Shown piece by piece: positions 9,021 to 18,206 of a stretch of 60,474 nucleotides of DNA. The notes under the pieces were generated by a model that was given only the letters and a program-made list of their open reading frames with translations, did not search any database and was not told the origin of the DNA. Position 1 is the first letter of the stretch; each line of letters starts with the position of its first letter. A program made the position numbers and the translations under genes. Where the stretch lies: the NCBI GenBank assembly GCA_031082285.1, contig JAVHLK010000022.1, positions 1 through 60,474 on the forward strand. The letters are read 5' to 3'. The DNA is from Desulfomonilaceae bacterium. GTDB lineage: Bacteria; Desulfobacterota; Desulfomonilia; Desulfomonilales; Desulfomonilaceae.

Positions 9021-10604
9021 ATGTCGTTTAGCCAGCCGAACCGTAGTCCTGCAACGAACACCAAGACCAGGGTCCAGCCCGCCCCAGTGTCCGGGATTTG
9101 CGTGACCTGCCTGGACGGATGCCCAGGCCCCTGTGAAATAGGGCAGTCCGCGATAAAGTGCCGCGAAGTCATATATCCCCAACCCTACGGAAAGATCACG
9201 GCAGGAGCGGACAAGGATTATCCCTGTGATTTCTCTCACTTCAATATTCAGGGCACGTGCGTGGGAGCTATCGGCATCGAGCCCGATCCGGACAAGGCAT
9301 TGTTCCCCGCGGTGGACTGCTCCACGTCCCTCGGCAAGGAAGGCACCATAAAGTTGTCCTTCCCGGTGTTCACCGGCGCTGTCGGTTCCACCTTCATTGC
9401 TCGGGCCAACTGGGAGGAAATGGCAATCGGCGCGGCCATATCCGGGATTATGGTTGTGGCCGGCGAGAACATCTGCGGGATGGACCGTCAAGCAGAGTTC
9501 AGAAATGGAAAGGTTACCAGATCGCCGGAGATGGAGCGCCGCGTCCATGCATTCAGGCAATGGTTCGACGGAACAGGAGCCATAGTGGTCCAGGCGAACG
9601 TGGAAGACACCAATCTGGGAGTCCCCGAATACGTCATTCAAAAGCTTGGAGTCGAAGTCTTTGAGCTCAAATGGGGGCAAGGCGCCAAGGACATCGGAGG
9701 CGAAGTTCAGCTCGGCAGTGTGGAAAGGGCCAGGCAGCTCAAGGAACGCGGATACTTGGTCATGCCGGATCCGGATTCGGAGTCTGCACTGAAAGCGTTT
9801 GAAGCCGGGGGAATCAAAGAGTTCGAGCGGCATTCTCGACTCGGTATGGTGGACGAAGAGAGCTTCTACTCACAAGTTGAACATCTGCGAGGCCTCGGAG
9901 CCAAATACGTCACGCTGAAGACCGGTGCATACCGACCGGCCGACTTGGCGCGCGCCATTAAGTACGCGTCAAACGCGCAACTCGACCTGCTTACCATTGA
10001 CGGAGCGGGCGGTGGTACGGGAATGAGTCCGTGGCGCATGATGAACGAGTGGGGCATCCCCACGACGTTCCTTGAGTCTCTGGCCTACGGGATGTGCGAA
10101 CGCCTGAGGAAGCAAGGAGCGTACGTGCCTCCCATAGCGATTGCGGGAGGGTTGTCCCTTGAAGATCACATCTTCAAGGCCATTGCTCTGGGCGCGCCCT
10201 ATGTCAAGGCGGTGTGTCTGGGCAGGGCTCTCATGACCGCGGCCATGGTGGGAAAAACGCAGGGAAAGAAGATACGAGAGAAAGTCGGCGAAGACGGCAT
10301 GGAAAGAGGAGTCCTGGGAACCTTTGCCGTAGCGGCCGAACTCAAGGATCGCTTTGCGTCGGATTTCGTGAAGATTCCTCCGGGCGCCATCGGCGTGTAT
10401 TCGTACGTGTCGAGACTGAAACAAGGTCTGCAGCAACTCATGGCCGGTGCACGCAAGTTTGCTCTTGAGCACATCGATCGCAACGACCTGGTTGCATTGA
10501 GCCGCGAGGCTTCGGCCATGTCCGGAATTCCCTATGTAATGGAATCGGATATGGCGGAAGTGGAACGGATCTTGGGACCGTCGCCGGCCAACTTCAAGGA
10601 ATAA
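9021..10604 (+). CDS. FMN-dependent glutamate-synthase-like protein
   Basis: Belongs to the family of stand-alone glutamate synthase FMN/central domains (GltS FMN-binding fold). The glutaminase domain and its N-terminal nucleophilic Cys are absent. About residues 270-450 hold the TIM-barrel signature: a conserved lysine in KYVTLKTGAYRPADLARAI, then LLTIDGAGGGTGMSPWRM and IAIAGGL with the FMN phosphate-binding glycines. The N-terminus has a cysteine cluster, C-x2-C-x3-C-x3-C (residues 27-38), that could hold an iron-sulfur cluster. Partner and substrate are unknown, so glutamate synthesis itself is not proven. ATG 9015 sits only two bases after AAGGAGG (9006-9012), whereas ATG 9021 has the ideal eight-base spacer, so 9021 is chosen (527 aa). 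The promoter above it carries three operator palindromes. Confidence 0.85.
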   Translation: MSFSQPNRSPATNTKTRVQPAPVSGICVTCLDGCPGPCEIGQSAIKCREVIYPQPYGKITAGADKDYPCDFSHFNIQGTCVGAIGIEPDPDKALFPAVDCSTSLGKEGTIKLSFPVFTGAVGSTFIARANWEEMAIGAAISGIMVVAGENICGMDRQAEFRNGKVTRSPEMERRVHAFRQWFDGTGAIVVQANVEDTNLGVPEYVIQKLGVEVFELKWGQGAKDIGGEVQLGSVERARQLKERGYLVMPDPDSESALKAFEAGGIKEFERHSRLGMVDEESFYSQVEHLRGLGAKYVTLKTGAYRPADLARAIKYASNAQLDLLTIDGAGGGTGMSPWRMMNEWGIPTTFLESLAYGMCERLRKQGAYVPPIAIAGGLSLEDHIFKAIALGAPYVKAVCLGRALMTAAMVGKTQGKKIREKVGEDGMERGVLGTFAVAAELKDRFASDFVKIPPGAIGVYSYVSRLKQGLQQLMAGARKFALEHIDRNDLVALSREASAMSGIPYVMESDMAEVERILGPSPANFKE

Positions 10605-10993
10605 AGGATCCGAACTTCCAGGATCCCCAATATACCGGGCGCTTTGGCTTAAGGCCCGAGCGTCCGATTTGACGTCCCGGTAACGCAATAACCGGGTAAG
10701 CCCTTTGACGGGGCAGACCGCGCACTGAGAGCGACGATTCCGTTACCGGCGCGCGAGCTGAGCGCATACCTTGCGCTCAAAGGTCCGTTGGGATGTGGTA
10801 AACGGCAGTCCGGATGCACTCGGAACCGAATGTGGAGAGAAGGCCGGTCGCGACTGCTTGGGATCCCTCGGCCCGTTCTAGTCGCTCGGCTTCCAAGGTT
10901 CCGTTCTCTCCGTATGCGGATTTCCCGCCTGAGGTGCGATGCCCTTTCAGTCGCGCCCGACACGAATGTTGATTGACACAGGGAGATTGACCC
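10605..10993. other. intergenic stretch, no clear feature
   Basis: About 390 bases between two plus-strand genes. A weak hairpin (CGGGC...GCCCG, about 10635-10662) could end the upstream transcript but lacks a T run. GGGAGA at 10981-10986 is the ribosome-binding site of the next gene. Nothing else was recognised. Confidence 0.4.
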
Positions 10994-11311
10994 GTGAATG
11001 TGAGCGTTGTGACATCGGTTGAAGAACTCAAGGCGTCCATCAAGTGCAGATCGTTTCCCACAATCGTCGTGGAAGGTCAACTCGCCGGCAATATTGTGGC
11101 GTCGGGCATTCTGGCGCCGCTGATGGAAGAGCGGGCGTCTTCATCGGTCCCGCCGGGGAACGAGGACACTGTTCCTCGCACCCCTACCCATGAAGTGATT
11201 CAACTGCTGCGAGACCTGTCACTCCATCATGCGATCCACGTGATCGACGGAACAAGCGGTCCGCAAATCAAGATTCATCCCGTATCCGCGCCAAGGCGGG
11301 AAGGGAATTAG
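10994..11311 (+). CDS. Small protein of unknown function
   Basis: A 105-residue protein starting at GTG, seven bases after GGGAGA. It shows an alternating pattern, IVVEGQLAGNIVASGILAPLM, then a polar linker and a second conserved-looking part, HEVIQLLRDLSLHHAIHVIDGTSGPQIKIHPV. No signal peptide, transmembrane helix or cysteine motif is visible, so it is probably cytosolic. I do not recognise the family. It may be co-regulated with the upstream FMN protein, but the 389-base gap makes one operon uncertain. Coding status rests on the ribosome-binding site and the protein-like composition. Confidence 0.55.
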   Translation: MNVSVVTSVEELKASIKCRSFPTIVVEGQLAGNIVASGILAPLMEERASSSVPPGNEDTVPRTPTHEVIQLLRDLSLHHAIHVIDGTSGPQIKIHPVSAPRREGN

Positions 11312-11390
11312 ATTCGGTCGCAAATAGGCCTAACGCCTGGACGCCGCTGCGCGTACAGGGATACCTTACCGTACGTATGCCTTCGTTCAT

Positions 11391-11660
11391 TTAATCGTCG
11401 TGGTCACACGTGCAATTGGAAATCTTCCATGCCTGCATGGCCCCGACGCTCGGGAAATAATACGGCGTCGCTCCCTTGCAACGTTTTTCAGCTTCAGCTT
11501 GAGACCGAACGGAAAAATAGTCCGAGCACTTGTAGCAGTTGCGGTCCGCGTCGTACCATTGACAGAGGGTGTAAATAATTTGCTGAGCCGAAGCGGCAAC
11601 GGGAGCCGCTACCAGAAACACTGCCATCACCACTACCACTAGTCTTTTCAATGAGTTCAT
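11391..11660 (-). CDS. Small secreted cysteine-rich protein
   Basis: Eighty-nine residues with a clear Sec signal peptide (KR, a hydrophobic run VVVVMAVFLVAAPVAAS, then cleavage near ASA-QQ). The mature part of about 64 residues carries six cysteines, in LCQW, CYKC, RCKG and NCTC, plus many aromatic residues, suggesting a periplasmic or extracellular domain held by disulfides or binding a ligand. GGAGGC precedes the ATG at normal spacing. It lies downstream of the phosphate transporter pair on the same strand, but 266 bases separate them. Family and role not recognised. Confidence 0.7.
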   Translation of the reverse strand: MNSLKRLVVVVMAVFLVAAPVAASAQQIIYTLCQWYDADRNCYKCSDYFSVRSQAEAEKRCKGATPYYFPSVGAMQAWKISNCTCDHDD

Positions 11661-11926
11661 GGTTGCCTCCAGCGGATATCTTTGCCAACGGTTAGGAAAG
11701 TAAGATCAGTAAGTTACGCTCTGAGCATAGCCCCTGGTTTCGCTCGTGTCAACGGCTCGGCACGCAAAAAAAATTTCTCGTGCCCCCATCGTTTCATCGT
11801 CCGACTCTCACGGGGTGCTTCAAACGCGTGCCGAGCATTACAAAAGCAGGGTTCTCGACCCGCGGTCCGGGCGATCATGATTTGGACCGTTCGGCTGCAC
11901 GAGACCGCGGACGCGCGGGCGACATC

Positions 11927-12538
11927 TCAGAACATCTTCACCACAATATTGGTGATGATGTTTGCCGCGTCGTCTACGCGATCGGCACTGCGATTGAAGT
12001 GTCTGTAGATCTCTCGATATTTGATGATCGTGCGAGGGTTCGGCTCGTGAAACAGCTCTTTGAGCGCCTCCAAGAACAGGTCGTTCATTTCGTTTTCCAC
12101 CCGTTTCGCCCGGACCGCGTACTGTACCGCAACGTTCGGGTTCTTTTCCAAATGCCTCATGCCCGTGACCAGGTGTTCGGCTCCCTTGACCATGAGAAGC
12201 GCCATTTGGCGAAGGTGGTCATTGGCGGCTACTTCAAAGGCATTCATCTCCCTCACGGTGTTGTACGCGTGATCCAAGACGTCATCCACTGCACGCGAAA
12301 GGGCAAAAATGTCTTCCCGATCGAAGGGCGTGATGAACGTCTGGTTGAGCTCATCGATGAGTACCCGGCGGATGTCGTCCGCCTCTCGTTCAATGCGGGC
12401 AAGATCCTCAGGTTGAGACGAACCGTTGAGGAAACTCAGGAGCGCGTTGCAACCTTCGAGGGTTTTTTCCGACTGGGACAGAAGAATCCCATAGAAATCC
12501 GTTTTCTTGCCCGAACCAAAGATCTTCCAGAACGACAT
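11927..12538 (-). CDS. DUF47/PhoU-like regulator of phosphate transport
   Basis: An all-helical protein of about 203 residues in the DUF47 (PhoU-like, Pit accessory) family. It opens MSFWKIFGSGKKTDFYGILL and contains EREADDIRRVLIDELNQTFITPFDREDIFALSRAVDDVLDH, the E-x-x-x-D metal-binding pattern of PhoU-like bundles. Members are encoded next to PiT transporters and are thought to modulate them; the same pairing occurs here, 16 bases after the transporter stop. A GTG nine bases further upstream is possible, but GGTGAG is better spaced from the ATG at 12538. Confidence 0.9.
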   Translation of the reverse strand: MSFWKIFGSGKKTDFYGILLSQSEKTLEGCNALLSFLNGSSQPEDLARIEREADDIRRVLIDELNQTFITPFDREDIFALSRAVDDVLDHAYNTVREMNAFEVAANDHLRQMALLMVKGAEHLVTGMRHLEKNPNVAVQYAVRAKRVENEMNDLFLEALKELFHEPNPRTIIKYREIYRHFNRSADRVDDAANIITNIVVKMF

Positions 12539-12554
12539 TACGCTCACCTTTCCA

Positions 12555-13574
12555 TCAGTACGACACCATCGCCTTGAGAGCCCAGAAGATCAGCCCGGAC
12601 AAGGCGGCGCAGACGGGAACGGTCATGAACCACGCATAACCTATGTTGCGGGCCGATCCCCAACGCACGCTGCTGAGTCGGCGGGAGGCCCCAACGCCCA
12701 CGACCGAGGCGCCGACGATTTGCGTGGTACTTACCGGGCCGCCCAGGATGGAAGCGCCCAGCACCACCGAAGTTGAACTCAGGAGTGAAGCACAGGAATG
12801 CACCGGCTCCATGCGAAACAGGTCGTAACCAACGCTCTTGACGATACGAAGTCCGCCTGCCGCCACCCCTGCGGCAAGCGATGCTGCGGCTGAGACCACC
12901 ACCCATGAGGGAAGCTGTTCAATTGTGTACCCGTGCCCATTGTGTGCCAGCACGACCAGCGCGATCATTCCCATTGCCTTTTGCGCATCGTTTGACCCTT
13001 GGCTTGCCGCGAGAGTCATCATAATGGGTTTCTGAACCGCGACGAAGAACCGGCCTATGCTCCGGTGGGCTTGGCCGGCCATCGCCCTTATGACGGAAAA
13101 GGAAAGATATCCTACCAGTAACCCGAGAAAGGGAGAAACTATTAAGGGTACCACAACACTCCGCAAGATCACCGATACATCGACCCCCCCCCTACCGACT
13201 GCAACAAGCGCGGCACCGGTAAGTCCGCTGATGATGGCATGCGAACTGCTTGACGGAAGGCCCAAGAACCACGTGGGAACCTTCCACAGAATTGCCGCGG
13301 CCGACGCACTAATGACGATTAGGCTCATACCCCGATGAGGAAGCCGTGTCACCACTTCCGGATTCAAGATGTCCACAATCGTCTTGGCTACCGCGGTTCC
13401 GATCACGACGGATCCGATGAATTCCGCCAGAGTCGCAAACAGAAGCGCGCGATAGGGATGCATGGACCGGGAACCAATGATGGTCGCCACGACATTGCCG
13501 CCGTCATGAAACCCGTTGACGAACGCGAAGCACAATGCGACGGCTACTGAAACATGCAGTAAGGCTTCGTCCAA
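12555..13574 (-). CDS. PiT-family inorganic phosphate transporter
   Basis: Low-affinity, cation-coupled phosphate permease of the inner membrane. The 339 residues show about ten hydrophobic segments and the duplicated PiT signature: FAFVNGFHDGGNVVATII near the N-terminus and LAASQGSNDAQKAMGMIAL in the second half. The open frame extends about 880 bases further upstream, but that part has no PiT character and crosses repeats. The likely start is a TTG (13574-13572) five bases after GGAGG, giving M-DEALLHVSVAVALCFAF. It forms an operon with the DUF47 gene. No Pho box was recognised. Confidence 0.92.
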   Translation of the reverse strand: MDEALLHVSVAVALCFAFVNGFHDGGNVVATIIGSRSMHPYRALLFATLAEFIGSVVIGTAVAKTIVDILNPEVVTRLPHRGMSLIVISASAAAILWKVPTWFLGLPSSSSHAIISGLTGAALVAVGRGGVDVSVILRSVVVPLIVSPFLGLLVGYLSFSVIRAMAGQAHRSIGRFFVAVQKPIMMTLAASQGSNDAQKAMGMIALVVLAHNGHGYTIEQLPSWVVVSAAASLAAGVAAGGLRIVKSVGYDLFRMEPVHSCASLLSSTSVVLGASILGGPVSTTQIVGASVVGVGASRRLSSVRWGSARNIGYAWFMTVPVCAALSGLIFWALKAMVSY

Positions 13575-13629
13575 ATCATCCTCCAAGAAACAACCCAGGT
13601 ACGGTGCCGGCGGACGCCGTGACGAACTA

Positions 13630-13776
13630 AGTGCGCCGTTTCCTAAATACGGTCGCGGATTCCGGCGAGCTGAGATTGCTTCGCTTTGCTCGCAATGACA
13701 ACCTTTACCATGTCTTTGCGAGGAGCGAAGCGACGAAGCAATCTCGACGCGGAAGAAATGTGCGACCGTATTTGTG
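13630..13776. repeat. Composite nested palindrome (repeat families A and B)
   Basis: Inside the 960-base gene-free stretch between the phosphate transporter and nifA (13575-14534). Outer arms: AAATACGGTCGCG near 13645-13657 and its inverse TGCGACCGTATTT at 13761-13773. Inner arms: GAGATTGCTTCGCTTTGCTC from 13672 and its inverse, TTTGCGAGGAGCGAAGCGAC...GCAATCTC, ending at 13745. The element could fold as one long hairpin, like a MITE. Family A recurs at 5303 and 32778, family B at 21728 and 60387. The remainder of the gap (13777-14534) holds no gene I can support; the nifA promoter should be there but was not identified. Confidence 0.7.
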
Positions 13777-14534
13777 CCACAGAGCACTAAGGATGACCAA
13801 TCTTCTCCGGACCTCGGCCGACCGTATCCGAGGTCGTCGCAGAACTTCGTCGGAGTCGGTTGCCGGGACGATTTCAAGGTGAGGCTGATGCCCCGTAGGA
13901 TCCGTCCCGGGCACCAGGTCTCTCCGGCAACCGTGTCGGTGCAATTCCGGGATTCGGGTCCCCCTCGGGAAGGACCCGGAATGAGTCGACCTTCGGGTCG
14001 ATCCGGGATATCGTTTCTTCCGTACTCCACCCAAGGATTTGAATTCACGTAAAAATACCAGAACTGGCGAACAATGCAACTTGATAAAGGGACCTGTGAC
14101 ACATCCGGCAGCCGACCATGGCGATGGGATGGGACTACATTGTCGTATATATGTCGTCGTTCACATACCCAAATGTCGGTTCTTTTTCCCCGCCGTCGTA
14201 CGGGCTGATCCACTACCTCACTGTGATCACTAGTTATTACCCGCGGGACACGTTCTTGGCACGAGCCGTGAATTATGACGCGGTCGGAGGTTCGACGGGA
14301 GGACGGCCACTCTGCCGGTCCGGACAAAAAGAGTTCCTGCAATCGGGATCGGCACTCTCGCAATTGATTGTGACCGGGGAAGATTGGCGACGTCCTCTCA
14401 ACACACAACGGTCGTGCCGAATGAAGCGGGCCCAGTTTCCGGAGACTCCTGAGCAACAAGAACCCGATGCGTCCCGAGACTGCCCTCTGGAGAGGATAAT
14501 TGTCGGCACGACACGATCATCCCGATACGGAACC

Positions 14535-16097
14535 ATGAATGCCATTCTAAGCCAACTGAAACTGCGCGTACTGTCCAACATCAGCCAAGTCGTCGGCCAT
14601 GCCCTCAACCTCAATGAAACACTGGCACAGATTCTTGAGGTTCTCTCGCGAGAACTTTCCATGAAACGGGCCACAATAACCTTGAAGCGCAGGGGTTCGG
14701 GAGTCCTTGCCATACTTGCGTCGCATGGGTTAACGGCCGGCGAGCGGGAACGCGGAATCTATCGACTGGACGAGGGAGTGACCGGTCGGATATTCAGTTC
14801 CGGAAAACCGTGTGTAGTCCCCGATGTGAGTAAGGAACCCCTGTTCTTGAACAGAACCGGATCGAGAGAAATCGACAAGGATCGGATCACGTTTATAGGC
14901 GTCCCCATCACGCTTCACGATGAAACCGTCGGGGTGCTGAGCGTCGACCGGCTCTTTGAGGAAGATGTGGCCTTTGAGGAGGATTTCCAATTTCTGACGG
15001 TGCTTGCCACGCTCGTCGCGCAGTTGATCAGTCTGAACGATCAGGTGGAGGCTCGAGAGAAGAACCTGCGCAGGGCAAACCTCTGCTTGAAACAGGAATT
15101 ATCCACGAAGTGCACGAGCTTCTTCAAGATAGGACAGAGCCCGGCCATGGTCGAGGTTCAGAAGCTCATCAGGAAAGTGGCCGTGACCAATGCCACTGTA
15201 CTACTCTTGGGGGAATCGGGAACAGGAAAGACCTTGGCTGCTCAAATCATCCATGAGCTTAGTTCACGTTCCAGCGCTCCCTTCATAGGGATCAACAGTG
15301 CCGCGCTGCCTGATAACCTGCTGGAGTCGGAGCTGTTCGGTTACGAAAAGGGCGCGTTCACCGGAGCCGTCAGTTCCAAGATCGGACGAGTGGAAGAGGC
15401 CCACGGAGGAACATTGTTCCTGGACGAAATCGGCGAGATCCCGGTCACCACTCAGGCCAAACTCTTGAGGTTCCTCCAGGACCGCGAATTCGAACGTGTC
15501 GGAAGCAACAAAGCCAGGCGGGTGGACGTGCGCATCGTTGCAGCGACCAACAGATCCATAGAGGAAGCCGTTCGTGAGGGATCCTTTCGGGAAGACCTCT
15601 ACTACCGGCTCAACGTGTTCCCGATCTCCGTGCCGCCCCTCCGTGAGCGGATTGAGGACTTGGAAGCTCTGGTCGAATTCTTTTCTCAAAAGCTGTCGCG
15701 ACGGTACGGATGCTCCTTGAGATTCACGCCTGCATCCTTCCAGGCGCTCAAACGGTATTCCTGGCCCGGAAATGTACGTGAGTTGGAGAATCTCATGGAA
15801 CGCATCGCAATCATGTGGGAAGGGGAGCCGGTTCATGTACCGGATCTCCTTCCCTTCATAGGCCATGCCTTGCCCAAACGCACATTTCGCGACGACCTTG
15901 GCTGGGAGATGCCCCCGCCGTGCGGTTCGCTCGAAGAAGTCGAACGCACGCGTCTGCTCGAAGCGCTCGAGTGCAACCGATGGGTTCAAACTCGGGCGGC
16001 CAAGGAACTCGGCATATCCATGAGGCAGATCGGGTACAAGATCAAGAAATACAATCTCGGACATCTTGTGAGACAGAGACGGGGGATTCAGAATTAA
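14535..16097 (+). CDS. nifA: NifA, sigma-54-dependent activator of nitrogen fixation genes
   Basis: Enhancer-binding protein that would open sigma-54 promoters of nif genes. From the ATG at 14535 it has 520 residues, the usual NifA length: an N-terminal GAF domain (about 10-170), AAA+ domain with Walker A GESGTGKT (about 226), sigma-54 contact loop GAFTGA (about 274), Walker [12 protein letters not shown], and a C-terminal Fis-type helix-turn-helix ([20 protein letters not shown]). The open frame continues upstream to 14118, and another ATG at 14421 is possible; none has a strong ribosome-binding site. No NifL partner is present, so sensing presumably lies in the GAF domain. Position just before nifH supports the name. 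The paired cysteines of oxygen-sensitive NifA are not seen between the AAA+ domain and the helix-turn-helix. Confidence 0.88.
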   Translation: MNAILSQLKLRVLSNISQVVGHALNLNETLAQILEVLSRELSMKRATITLKRRGSGVLAILASHGLTAGERERGIYRLDEGVTGRIFSSGKPCVVPDVSKEPLFLNRTGSREIDKDRITFIGVPITLHDETVGVLSVDRLFEEDVAFEEDFQFLTVLATLVAQLISLNDQVEAREKNLRRANLCLKQELSTKCTSFFKIGQSPAMVEVQKLIRKVAVTNATVLLLGESGTGKTLAAQIIHELSSRSSAPFIGINSAALPDNLLESELFGYEKGAFTGAVSSKIGRVEEAHGGTLFLDEIGEIPVTTQAKLLRFLQDREFERVGSNKARRVDVRIVAATNRSIEEAVREGSFREDLYYRLNVFPISVPPLRERIEDLEALVEFFSQKLSRRYGCSLRFTPASFQALKRYSWPGNVRELENLMERIAIMWEGEPVHVPDLLPFIGHALPKRTFRDDLGWEMPPPCGSLEEVERTRLLEALECNRWVQTRAAKELGISMRQIGYKIKKYNLGHLVRQRRGIQN

Positions 16098-16153
16098 GCT
16101 CGAAGCCAACCCTTCCTGCCAAAAGGACACCCCCCAGGGTGCCGTCAAGGAAT

Positions 16154-16180
16154 ACCGGCACGGAAGCCGGCGCTTCCAAA
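16154..16180. repeat. Dispersed GC-rich repeat, family C
   Basis: TACCGGCACGGAAGCCGGCG followed by CTTCCAA, in the nifA-nifH space. Nearly the same sequence (with GGAGGCC and CTACC) occurs at 23402-23431 between nifE and nifN, where it forms one arm of a large palindrome. Confidence 0.55.
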
Positions 16181-16342
16181 TTAACTGTGGCCGCCTTCGT
16201 AGTGTGACCGTGATCGTGCCCTTCGCTTCGCCCCTCCCCGTGCATCCCTGCCTTCAGTAGACCGGCATCTCGCCGGATCGCCATCGTCAGGGCCGGTTCG
16301 TGCCGTTGCGCGCAGCGGCCCCAAAGCCCTTTTCGCGAACCA

Positions 16343-16385
16343 TCACATTTTCATTAATGTGAGCTCTTGTGATACAAAAATGTGA
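16343..16385 (+). promoter_or_regulatory. Candidate upstream activator sites for nifH promoter
   Basis: Cluster of TGTGA half-sites at 16358-16362, 16368-16372 and 16381-16385, with an inverted TCACA at 16343-16347. This gives the palindrome TCACA-N10-TGTGA (core ACA-N10-TGT) and a nested TTGTGATACAA at 16367-16377. It lies about 115-155 bases upstream of the -24/-12 promoter, where NifA enhancer sites usually sit. The textbook NifA site TGT-N10-ACA was not found, so the identity of the bound activator is inferred. Confidence 0.5.
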
Positions 16386-16494
16386 ACTTCTCCCCGACCA
16401 GCCCACACTCCTTCCGGTAACGCAGCGGCAGCCGCTACATAATTTGCTCGTGATTGCCCTCACATACACGTCCATCTCACCTTTGTTCCACCGG

Positions 16495-16512
16495 TTGGCA
16501 CACGTGTTGCTC
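16495..16512 (+). promoter_or_regulatory. Sigma-54 (-24/-12) promoter of the nif operon
   Basis: TTGGCACACGTGTTGCTC matches the sigma-54 consensus TGGCAC-N5-TTGCW exactly, with GG at -24 (16497-16498) and GC at -12 (16509-16510). Transcription should start near 16522, about 29 bases before the nifH ATG. Confidence 0.93.
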
Positions 16513-16538
16513 TTAAGGTGCATATCAAATTCCCGTGA

Positions 16539-17375
<837 letters not shown>

Positions 17376-17422
17376 GCGAGACGGTCTATGGACATTGAAA
17401 TTTGCGAAGAGAGGTAACGCAC

Positions 17423-17779
17423 ATGTTGATGATCAGATCCATCGTGAGGCCCACAAAGGTGGATGACGTACTGACGGCGTTGATGGAAGCCGGCTTTCCT
17501 GCAGTGACCAAAATATCGGTGGTAGGCCGCGGCAAGCAGCGAGGGATCAAGATCGGCGAAATCAGCTACGACGAAATCCCCAAAGAATTGCTCATCACCG
17601 TGGTACCGGATGCAGACAAGGATTTTGTCGTCAAGACCGTCATAAAGGCTGCTCGCAGCGGCGACAAAGGCGCGTTCGGCGACGGCAAGATCTTCATCAG
17701 TCCTGTGGAAGAGGTCTACACCATCAGTTCCGGCATCAAGGAGACGGGGTCCGGGGAAATCCAAGAGGTGAAGATATGA
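17423..17779 (+). CDS. nifI1: NifI1, PII-like nitrogenase regulator
   Basis: PII-superfamily protein of 118 residues that, with NifI2, binds and inhibits the MoFe protein when nitrogen is sufficient, with 2-oxoglutarate relieving inhibition (known from methanogens). It begins MLMIRSIVRPTKVDDVLTAL, the PII first strand and helix. It has a T-loop region different from GlnB and the strand pair LLITVVPDADKDFVVKTVIKAA, then GDGKIFISPVEEVYTI. GAGAGG with an eight-base spacer selects the ATG at 17423 over an upstream in-frame start. It overlaps nifI2 by ATGA. Confidence 0.95.
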   Translation: MLMIRSIVRPTKVDDVLTALMEAGFPAVTKISVVGRGKQRGIKIGEISYDEIPKELLITVVPDADKDFVVKTVIKAARSGDKGAFGDGKIFISPVEEVYTISSGIKETGSGEIQEVKI

Positions 17780-18156
17780 GAGAAATCATGGCGGTCATCC
17801 GCATGAACATGATGAACAAGACCAAGCTCGCGCTCTCTGAGGGAGGCATTTGCTCCATGACGGCTAAGGACGTGCTCGGGCGAGGCAAGGGCCTGGTTGA
17901 CATGAGCCTCATGAAAGGCGCGGAAAAGGGCTATGAAGAGGCAATCGCGCAGCTTGGGCAGAGCCGGCGCCTCATTCCCAAACGCCTGCTCATCCTCGTT
18001 GTCCCGGAGAAGCTTGTAGACACGACAGTGAAAACCATTATCAAAGTGAACCAAACCGGAAAGTCCGGTGACGGCAAGATCTTCGTCATGCCGGTAGTCG
18101 ATTCGTTCAGCGTGCGTACCGGCGAAGGCGGTGAGAAGGTCCTGGATGGAGCGTAA
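17776..18156 (+). CDS. nifI2: NifI2, PII-like nitrogenase regulator
   Basis: Second PII-like subunit, 126 residues, expected to form a heterooligomer with NifI1. It opens with MREIMAVIRMNMMNKTKLAL, then has the KLVDTTVKTIIKVNQTGKSGDGKIFVMPV segment typical of the PII fold, where the B and C loops bind ATP/2-oxoglutarate. The longer T-loop region (about residues 35-70) fits NifI2. The start is in the ATGA overlap with nifI1, so the two are translationally coupled. The nifHI1I2DK order is characteristic of anaerobes (Deltaproteobacteria, Clostridia, methanogens). Confidence 0.95.
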   Translation: MREIMAVIRMNMMNKTKLALSEGGICSMTAKDVLGRGKGLVDMSLMKGAEKGYEEAIAQLGQSRRLIPKRLLILVVPEKLVDTTVKTIIKVNQTGKSGDGKIFVMPVVDSFSVRTGEGGEKVLDGA

Positions 18157-18206
18157 GCCACCACCACGAGGCACGGCAAACGGTTGTGTGCCGACGGGAG
18201 AACGCC

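Noticed and set aside
14055-14085. Sigma-54 promoter upstream of nifA (CTGGCGAACAATGCAACT)
   Set aside because: The GG-to-GC spacing is two bases too short for a -24/-12 promoter.
13575-14459. N-terminal extension of the phosphate transporter frame
   Set aside because: Crosses repeats, lacks hydrophobic character; the TTG with GGAGG at 13574 fits the family N-terminus.
14118-14534. N-terminal extension of NifA
   Set aside because: Not similar to NifA N-termini; the GAF domain begins just after ATG 14535, although a start at 14421 stays possible.
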